Source: Amorphochlora amoebiformis (lineage: Eukaryota; Cercozoa; Chlorarachniophyceae). From it: 64,000 nt of DNA. The stretch spans positions 124,001-188,000 of the forward strand of contig BAAHQB010000103.1 of assembly GCA_054601695.1 (NCBI GenBank), in the 5' to 3' direction. The notes below the pieces were generated by a model. It had not been told where the DNA came from. It did not search any database and saw only the letters and a program-made list of their open reading frames with translations. Positions within the stretch are counted from its first letter, which is position 1, and the number at the start of each line of letters is the position of its first letter. Shown here piece by piece: positions 1 through 64,000 of this stretch. A program made the position numbers and the translations under genes.

Positions 1-38
1 AGAAATAGTATATGTAATATATATATATATAAATATAT

Positions 39-73
<35 letters not shown>

Positions 74-101
74 ATATATAAATATGTACATATATATATG
101 T

Positions 102-148
<47 letters not shown>

Positions 149-214
149 GCGTAATACATGTACAAAATTCACAAGTATAGGTATACTACAATAATATATA
201 CGTTACAAGCATGA

Positions 215-293
<79 letters not shown>

Positions 294-297
294 ATAA

Positions 298-356
<59 letters not shown>

Positions 357-533
357 ATTCATACATTCATTCGCATTACATACATATAATAGGGGTGTAC
401 ACAAGCTAATGTACATAAACAAAGTCCCAAAGGTTCAGTTCCTTCTCCTAACAGCAACCCCTACCACATGCTAACCCTAGCCCCAACGCTAACCAAAATT
501 CCTAAAATTGTATCTAAGCCTAACTAATACTAG

Positions 534-12846
<12,313 letters not shown>

Positions 12847-13127
12847 TGATCTGGGTTGCAATGGCTGATCTAGATTACAATGACTCATGGCGCCGCAGTC
12901 ACGAGTCATAGTAACTATATACATATATATAGTGCAATTATTTTGTAGGAACAACTCATCATAGCACATTTCTATGAAGTAGATGAAAGTCGTTCGCTAG
13001 ATTCTAGACATTATAAAGTAAAGGTCATTCCATTTGACTAACTGGACGCCACGATGTCAGACTTAGGATTTTTCAACTTCGTCCCATGTTGCGCAATTGA
13101 AACTATTCTAGAATAACTATAGCTAGC
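12847..13127. other. Convergent intergenic spacer between POLI and the DUF1764-like gene
   Basis: The spacer separates the POLI stop (TGA, 12844-12846) from the stop of the minus-strand gene (13128-13130). It holds no (TA)n tract and no convincing exon. It must contain the 3' UTRs and polyadenylation signals of both genes, but I see no unambiguous signal. Confidence 0.5.
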
Positions 13128-20265
<7,138 letters not shown>

Positions 20266-20563
20266 CTGAATACACGTGAGTGAGTATAATGACCCGCATT
20301 GTGAACCCACACCCCTCATTAAAACCCCCATTTTCGATCTGGTTGAAATATACAGCTATTTACATCTTTTCCAGACCCTTAAGTCGTCCTCCTATACCCA
20401 AACTATTCACAAACGCCGAAATCGTAACCTTCTTCGGGGCCATTGCGCCGGGTCGGAAAATTCCCCGGAATCCCCGGGATTATCATAGAGGATACCGGGG
20501 CCGGTCCGGGGGCCCGGGGGGCATCATCTTGAGATCTCCCAGTTATCTCGAGGTCCAAGCGCG
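20266..20563. promoter_or_regulatory. Divergent upstream region between the DUF1764-like and TBC genes
   Basis: About 300 bp between the first minus-strand exon recognised here (ends 20265) and the TBC start codon at 20564. It must hold the DUF1764 start exon and both promoters. A very GC-rich run (CCGGGGCCGGTCCGGGGGCC, 20495-20514) stands out against the AT-rich surroundings, about 50 bases before the ATG. No TATA box is assigned. Confidence 0.4.
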
Positions 20564-29613
<9,050 letters not shown>

Positions 29614-29803
29614 TTCTCTCTTTGGATTCGAATGGGAACCCTATTCCCATCCATATCTCGAGGCAAAACAACCTAATCCAACCCTTTCTTAACTCCAGGA
29701 CATTCCTATCTCCAAGCCCGTGGCCTATATTGGTTGATATTAACTGAAAGCTTGTCGTTTTATCGTTTAGGGTTAGGGTTTGGTAACGGTGGATAGGACA
29801 GTT
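29614..29803 (+). promoter_or_regulatory. Short spacer between TBC and EF-hand/PDZ genes
   Basis: Only 190 bp separate the TBC stop from the next ATG. It contains GTTTAGGGTTAGGGTTTGG (about 29765-29783), a telomere-like motif about 30 bases before the start codon. This is the only part of the spacer that looks special. Whether it acts in promotion or is a stray repeat cannot be told. Confidence 0.35.
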
Positions 29804-34136
<4,333 letters not shown>

Positions 34137-34393
34137 GATGCCGTAAAAACTGAAATAAAAAAAGATGGAACGGTATCTATGACTTGCTGTTGTGTCAGAA
34201 GATTTTTCACTCGTAATCAATCCTTTCACTAGAAAAGTAAGAATAACGGGATGATAGGCAATCCATCTCGTTGAAAATATTAATTCCGCAAATTTGTCGA
34301 TCCTTCGCAGTGAATAAATTCCTGCTCTGCCTCGCACGATTGACACAACTTTGACCAACGAGCAGGCTGCTTCATCCATCCATATTTGTATAA

Positions 34394-34461
<68 letters not shown>

Positions 34462-34580
34462 GTGTATATATGCATATATATATATATATAAATATATATA
34501 TACACATATATATATATATATATATATACATACATACATACATCCATGTAATATATATATATATATATATTTATCTATAT

Positions 34581-34615
<35 letters not shown>

Positions 34616-34722
34616 CATATATATTATATTATATATATATATATATTATAATTGTATTTATATATTTATATATGTATATATATATATTTATATATATATA
34701 TATTATATATATATATATATAT
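34137..34722. other. Intergenic stretch without a supported gene
   Basis: 34137-34380 is unique, non-(TA)n DNA. On the minus strand it is open for about 90 codons from 34379, with no family resemblance and no clear splice-linked partner. From 34390 it is (TA)n with short interruptions up to the SINE copy at 34723. Confidence 0.5.
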
Positions 34723-35060
34723 TGTTAAAGCTGCGGTGTGGAACACTGGAACACTGGCAGACAGGATTGCATTAAAACCCGTTTGGATTGTGACTAATTC
34801 GATTGTGAGAAGGTGTGCAAAGATTATTCTGGAACTGAGCGAAATTCCCGAACACCCTCGTATCTTATGAGTAGGCATCGATATGGTATAGAACATAGTC
34901 ATAGGTAAAGATCGTTGGAGATCCGGGGTATTCCTAGAGATCGTCTCATCCACCCGGTACTACCCGGTAGTAACGGGGTTTCAGACTAGTAGGTGCCACG
35001 TCACGCTTCGGAACTTCCTTCATCGAACTGTATCCTCTCATGTTATTTATATCGTGGCTC

Positions 35061-35066
<6 letters not shown>
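34723..35066 (+). mobile_element. Likely SINE, copy C, with internally inverted body
   Basis: It starts GTTAAAGCTGCGGTGTGG (tRNA-like head) and has AAACCCGTTTGGATTG as copy B has ACCCGTTTTTGAC. The block GGAGATCC...CCCGGTAGTAACGGGG...AGGTGCCACGTCACG is the reverse complement of the body in copies A and D. The end CTGTATCCTCTCATGTTATT is in the same direction as copy D. It is therefore a rearranged or nested copy. It lies between the EF-hand/PDZ gene and the tentative gene at 35.8 kb. Confidence 0.55.
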
Positions 35067-35098
<32 letters not shown>

Positions 35099-35150
35099 TA
35101 TATATTTATAATATATACATATATATATATATATGTATATGTACTGTAAA

Positions 35151-35193
<43 letters not shown>

Positions 35194-35263
35194 AAGTATA
35201 TACTAATTTATGTTTGGATTTGTGATAAATATAAAAAGAAAATTACAAGTATGTAGATATATG

Positions 35264-35300
<37 letters not shown>

Positions 35301-35326
35301 ATATATATACATATATCTATATGTAC

Positions 35327-35379
<53 letters not shown>

Positions 35380-35404
35380 TATATATATACGATAATTATA
35401 TATA

Positions 35405-35452
<48 letters not shown>

Positions 35453-35570
35453 ATTATATTATATATATACATATATATATATATATATAATATATATAGG
35501 TATATCTGCATACATATATGTATGTGTACACCTACATACGTACCATACACATGATACATTTATATAGATA

Positions 35571-35624
<54 letters not shown>

Positions 35625-35789
35625 CATATATATACATATATATATATATATATTGTGTATATATATATTATATATATATATATATATTGTGTATATATGT
35701 ATTATATATATATATATAATATATATATATATATAATATATATATATGTGTGTATATGTATAATATATGTAATATTCATTGCACATTAG

Positions 35790-38983
<3,194 letters not shown>

Positions 38984-40290
38984 TTAGTTATGTTTAAAAG
39001 AAAGAACGAAATCTGCGACGCGCGGCGCGGAATAAGACCCGTCGACGGGTCGCAATTTTCCAAGAACTGGAATAATATCTGGATTTACTAGATGTACGCA
39101 TGCCACGTGCAATAAATAATATAATTAATTAGGCCTAATAACTAGAATAATGAAGTTATAATGCGCATCTGGCCCAAGTTGTCGAATTGAGTATCACCGT
39201 AATCATTTGTAAGCTCTAGAAACTATGGTAGTCGAACTTGCACGCAGCTAGATTCAGAAAGACGAGACGTTGTCATGGCCAGCGCCATGCATGGGCCCAT
39301 GATACTACATCCGACTAGTTATATTCAATGATCATCATCAAGCAATATACGCCAACGCCATGACTCGAGCCTATATGGTACGTACTCTACGGTCTGCATA
39401 TACTGAGTCAGATATTCACTGGTACATGTGCTAGTACTACATCAGTCCAATGTCTGGGCCACAAGCTGACGTATTCGTACACTTTAATTATCATGTGTAA
39501 TCATTATATCAAGTGTAAATTCGAATACGGCAAGTTATAGTTGAAGTTCGAGTTGACTCTGCATGTCACGGTAGATCTAGTACGTATCAATATCTTTAGC
39601 CACTACGAATATGCTATCTAGGCTATGGTATACGTACTAGAAGTAGAATATTTCAATATGTATATATACCAGATATATGCGTACGTACGTATCTATATTT
39701 CGACGTTCACGTATACGTACGTATCTAGGTATACTACATGTAGACAGTATACATCAATATACAGTATACGTATACATTGTCACACGTGTATGTATACGTA
39801 CTAACCTAAATGTCTAGTATACGCACATCAACGTATATATGCGTATGATGTACGCGTACGTCGTGACGTCTATGATCTGAAACATGGCACGTACCACTAC
39901 GTACGTATCTGTTAGATCTAGACTCTAGCTAAGCTATGATACGCTGCAGCTGCTCCGTCCGCTCGTATGACCATCCTAAGTACTAGCGGCCGCACATGCC
40001 TCATCCATATCTAGATATATACTAGATATATCATGTCTCCAATGTCTGGGTTCATCTGAATAATCTAGATATCGCTAGAACCAGTCTGTTGCTCAGCACT
40101 GGTAAGGTGATAATTGTTCGCAAGCAGAATCATGCAAAGATGTATGTGGGCGTCTAGCTAACGTTTTCCCCGCCTTGAGTCGGTTTCCCTGTAAAGTTTC
40201 CAGATGCACTGAATCACTTAGGCTCGATCGGCCCCGGCTAAAGCTTTGAGGATCCAGGGGGGTCACTTTTTGTCCGCAGCAGCCGCAGAT
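38984..40290. other. Unique, palindrome-dense, (TA)n-free region
   Basis: About 1.2 kb without a microsatellite and without an ORF or exon chain I can support. From about 39580 to 40110 it is crowded with short palindromes: CGTACGTACG at 39680-39690, GTATACGTAC, AGATCT, CTAGATATATACTAG, GCGTACGC-like and GGCCGC sites. It lies between the 3' ends of the tentative plus-strand gene and beta-COP. Function unknown. Confidence 0.6.
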
Positions 40291-40350
40291 GGCTGAGGAT
40301 ACATGTTATATGAATATACATACACACACATATGTATATATTTCTATATT

Positions 40351-40383
<33 letters not shown>

Positions 40384-40430
40384 ATGTATACTTGTCTACA
40401 CACACACATACACACATATATACATATATA

Positions 40431-40526
<96 letters not shown>

Positions 40527-40612
40527 GTGTGTATGAATACATATTATATGTATGAGTATCTATCTGTTGAATATATGCATATATAATATATTATATATAT
40601 ATATATATATAC

Positions 40613-40681
<69 letters not shown>

Positions 40682-40742
40682 GTGTGTATGAATACTCATA
40701 CATATTATATGTATGAGTATATGAAATATATATACATATATA

Positions 40743-40819
<77 letters not shown>

Positions 40820-40861
40820 GTATTATATGTATGTGTATATGTAATGTATATATACCTATAC

Positions 40862-40894
<33 letters not shown>

Positions 40895-40981
40895 ATGTAT
40901 ATGTACGCGTTGTTCAAGATATATTATATAAATATATGTATTCTGGTACTTACACACATATATACATATAAATATATTATA

Positions 40982-41019
<38 letters not shown>

Positions 41020-41078
41020 GATATTACATATATATAATACATATATATATATATATATGTATGTATATACATCACATA

Positions 41079-41131
<53 letters not shown>

Positions 41132-41308
41132 CATGTATATATATATATATATACATATGTATATATATGTTTGTATATATATATATGTATGTATATATAT
41201 ATATATATACAATACAATGTATATGTACGCGTTGTTCAAGATATATTTATATAAATATATGTATTTTGGTAGTTACATGCATATAAATATACATATTTGC
41301 GTGTGTGG

Positions 41309-41360
<52 letters not shown>

Positions 41361-41486
41361 CTTCCAATGTATATATGCATATGTACATCCCGATTTTGGG
41401 AAAACATCGGTATGTGTGTTCACATGTTTGTATGTATACGTACACACACACATATTCATGATATGGAAGTATAGCAAGATAAATTT
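40291..41486. repeat. (TA)n-rich spacer with duplicated blocks, downstream of beta-COP
   Basis: Mostly (TA)n. Two blocks are duplicated: ATGTACGCGTTGTTCAAGAT and flanks at about 40895-40953 and 41218-41276, and GAATACATATTATATGTATG at about 40535 and 40700. No exon is supported. It must contain the 3' UTR of the minus-strand beta-COP gene. Confidence 0.75.
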
Positions 41487-58415
<16,929 letters not shown>

Positions 58416-58797
58416 GACTATTTACACCTATATGAGAGTAAAACACGTCAGAATTCGAGTTGAAATGTGCATCCTGAATGCCTGTGTGCGTGATGAAATC
58501 GCTCGTTCCATTTCCCAGTTACCCGATCGAAAAAAATGAAAAATTGCCGTGTGAGGGGCGCTAGAGGTGTCCCCATAGGGTTTTGAGATATCCAGACAGA
58601 AAAAGGTCGAAGGGCTAGGAATAATCGCAGACCTCACGGCCGCGGGGTGATTGACGTCACAGAGCAGGGGCCCGTGTAGCCGAAGAATAATCGGTTGGAG
58701 TTAGAAATTCGGCGGTCTTGAGCCTAAGTCAGAGCCTTGGTTCCAGAATTTTTCCAGATTTCCTCGGCTGTGGCGCAGCTCGGAAGACAAAAAAAGC
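58416..58797. promoter_or_regulatory. Divergent promoter region, beta-COP / RIC8
   Basis: 382 bp between the two head-to-head start codons. It has no microsatellite and a clearly higher GC content than the introns. It must hold both 5' UTRs and both promoters, so the two genes may share a bidirectional promoter. I see no clear TATA box at a fixed distance from either start. Confidence 0.5.
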
Positions 58798-63915
<5,118 letters not shown>

Positions 63916-64000
63916 GTATTTTTTACATTGAACAAATATAAATGTGCGTATGTATTTCATATATGTTCTACTCGAACATATGCATAGATCTAATCGTAAA

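Noticed and set aside
40289-40320. Possible start exon (MAEDTCYM)
   Set aside because: No linked downstream exon on the plus strand. The region beyond is (TA)n and then the antisense of beta-COP.

Overview
The window is nuclear DNA of an intron-rich eukaryote, probably a protist. Proteins are split into many short exons with GT-AG introns. All three standard stop codons end reading frames. Introns and spacers are mostly (TA)n tracts plus degenerate TTAGGG/CCCTAA telomere-type repeats. Long open frames inside the (TA)n tracts, which read as Tyr-Ile repeats, are not genes. I built the gene models by hand, joining exon islands between splice sites so that the phase is kept and the product fits a known family. 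In the complete models the exon lengths sum to a multiple of three. I cannot name the organism. A zinc-finger type that I associate mainly with alveolates is the only taxonomic hint.

Layout. (1) 534-12846, + strand: DNA polymerase iota-like Y-family polymerase. Its 5' end lies outside the window, and its last exon carries a canonical PIP box. (2) 13128-about 20265, - strand, convergent with it: a DUF1764-like protein with a CxxGHxL/CxxC zinc finger in the middle. (3) 20564-29613, + strand: a TBC-domain Rab GTPase-activating protein. (4) 29804-34136, + strand: a small EF-hand plus PDZ-like protein. (5) 35790-38983, + strand: a tentative unrecognised gene. (6) 38984-41486: a gene-poor stretch, including about 1.2 kb of palindrome-dense DNA without (TA)n. 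(7) 58415-41487, - strand: complete coatomer beta subunit (beta-COP), 36 exons, 956 residues. (8) 58798 to the window end, + strand, divergent from beta-COP: RIC8/synembryn-like G-alpha chaperone, 3' end missing.

Mobile and repeat content: four copies, one fragment and one rearranged form of a 300-400 bp dispersed element with a tRNA-like head (a likely SINE); two inverted telomere-like clusters sharing a 55-60 bp unique module; a long imperfect inverted repeat; and many short local duplications next to (TA)n tracts. One of these copies the 3' end of a RIC8 exon into the following intron.

The genes do not form a pathway. TBC-GAP and beta-COP both belong to membrane traffic, RIC8 and the EF-hand/PDZ protein to signalling, and the polymerase to lesion bypass. 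The least expected gene is the DUF1764 protein with an inserted zinc finger.
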